This document shows positions 62,801 through 64,000 of a stretch of 64,000 bases of DNA, in pieces. The stretch is taken from assembly GCF_020382885.2 (NCBI RefSeq), contig NC_058506.1:10022318-10086317 (forward strand), given 5' to 3'. Below the pieces are notes generated by a model. The model saw only the letters and a program-made list of their open reading frames with translations. It was not told the origin of the DNA and did not search any database. How positions within the stretch are numbered: position 1 is the first letter of the stretch; the number at the start of each line of letters is the position of its first letter. Made by a program: the position numbers and the translations under genes. The stretch comes from Scatophagus argus (taxonomy: Eukaryota; Chordata; Actinopteri; Scatophagidae).

Positions 62801-64000
62801 TGCTCTTCAGATTTTTAATTCTGCCATTTTAGTTAGCAAAAATTACTACCATCATTAATGATTGTAGTTACTACAATCTGAGTGTAGTTTTAGAGGCCAG
62901 GTTTTCATGTTGCAAAGAAAACAAAACGTAAATATGACAATAATTTGCAGAGAAAGCATATCCTATTATGTTTTTTATTTGTTGTTATGTATTTACATGT
63001 TTTGTGTTTGCAACTTGAAGACTGGGAGCCCATCCAAGAAAAAATTACAGCATGTGGTTATTTGGGTTTTATTTAACAATATTGTGCAGATGATTTGGTA
63101 ATCCTTTGTGCAACAGATCAGCCACAGATGTCTGACTTAACACTAAGCTCACATTTTTTACAATCTAACATATAACATGCCAAAAAATCTTTTAACAACA
63201 GAGCCATTTTTAATGGTAACTATTTAAAAAATTATTTAAGTATTAAAAATCAAAAAATTTAAAACCTGTGGCTGTACCCAGTTACAGAATTCGAGCGGCA
63301 TTAGCAATGAAATTTTGGTAAAATAATTCAGAAACACAGTTAAGCTCTGACAAAACAACAGCTGTAATTTGCCTTTGTGTTCCTGCGTCTCATAGTTTTT
63401 AGTGGTTTTCTAACATGGACGTACGTACAAGTTTTCTACAACTGAAGTGAAACAGCCGAAACTCTTCGTAGTGCGAAAAAATGCATAAACTCAAGGGTCG
63501 TACAATTGTTTTGGCACTAAAACTCATCTCTTCATGTTGAATTTTGCACTGATTTAACTTGTGGTAATCAAACTAGTTGAGTACATTTTTGCAGTTTAAG
63601 TTGATGTCTTACTTGTACCTCAACTCTCTTTGAATCAGTTTTCTGAGAAAATAAACTGTAAGTGAATAAAATGCCCCCTCTGTCAGGGAAGCTTTTCATT
63701 TTCTCTGAACCACAAGCTTATATCTGAATGTTTCTCTGTCTTTGAACGTTTTAATTGATTAAAAGTGGTTCCAGATTTGGTGGTCAGCTGTCAGTATTTG
63801 CTTGTAAGCTAATTTTACTGAAATGTTTTTTTGGGTGGAATTAGGTACAGGCATTGCAGACTTATAAAGCTCTGAAATGCGGTTTTGTTGGGCTGCCATA
63901 CCAGCTTTTTCACATTTTGCTCCCTTTCAAGTGTCCTGTATTCAGAAACTGCTCTGATACGTAACATGTAGCGAGCAATGGTTGGGTTCTGCCAATAGGT
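59814..64000 (+). other. mepce 3' UTR and downstream sequence
   Basis: No coding exon was seen to the end of the window. Candidate poly(A) signals AATAAA lie at 60599-60604 (about 0.8 kb after the stop) and as a close pair at 63650-63655 and 63665-63670. The first would give a 3' UTR of ordinary length. A CA tract lies at 61404-61425. The end of the mepce transcript cannot be fixed from sequence alone. Confidence 0.5.
60599..60604 (+). promoter_or_regulatory. Candidate mepce polyadenylation signal
   Basis: This is the first canonical AATAAA after the mepce stop codon, in a region without other genes. Confidence 0.4.

Overview
The window looks like teleost fish nuclear DNA, probably from a percomorph-type genome. 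Genes are split by GT-AG introns, the background is AT-rich, microsatellites are frequent, and several interspersed repeats resemble families common in spiny-rayed fish. No prokaryotic, viral or organellar features were seen.

Three protein-coding genes can be rebuilt exon by exon. (1) capn5 (calpain-5), + strand, 12 coding exons, 5277-12289, 643 aa, with an intact Cys/His/Asn triad and a C-terminal C2 domain. (2) pak1 (p21-activated kinase 1), - strand, 14 coding exons, 27954 down to 16407, 554 aa, with an intact CRIB/autoinhibitory region and kinase domain. A good candidate for an extra in-frame 63-nt cassette exon lies at 22612-22674. (3) mepce (7SK snRNA methylphosphate capping enzyme, Bin3 family), + strand, 4 coding exons, 55029-59813, 729 aa.

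Layout: 1-5.2 kb has no recognisable gene. capn5 and pak1 are convergent, with about 4.1 kb between their stop codons; this interval should hold both 3' UTRs. From 28 to 41 kb there is no coding sequence. It is probably the 5'-UTR intron of pak1, because the first coding exon of pak1 has a strong acceptor upstream of its ATG and a promoter-like segment with an exon candidate sits at about 40.9-41.2 kb on the same strand. From 41.2 to 53.9 kb the sequence is intergenic and repeat-bearing, including one element inserted into another with a 9-bp target-site duplication. A CpG-rich promoter at 53.9-54.6 kb precedes mepce. After 59.8 kb there is only 3' UTR and intergenic sequence.

The three genes do not form a pathway: a cysteine protease, a Rac/Cdc42 effector kinase and an snRNA-capping enzyme. 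The capn5/pak1 pairing recalls human 11q13-q14, where, as I remember it, CAPN5 and PAK1 also face each other but with OMP, MYO7A and GDPD4 between them. I found no wholly new biological system. The best leads are the pak1 cassette exon, the TG-repeat in a capn5 splice acceptor, the microsatellite-encoded acidic run in Pak1, and the nested repeat insertion.
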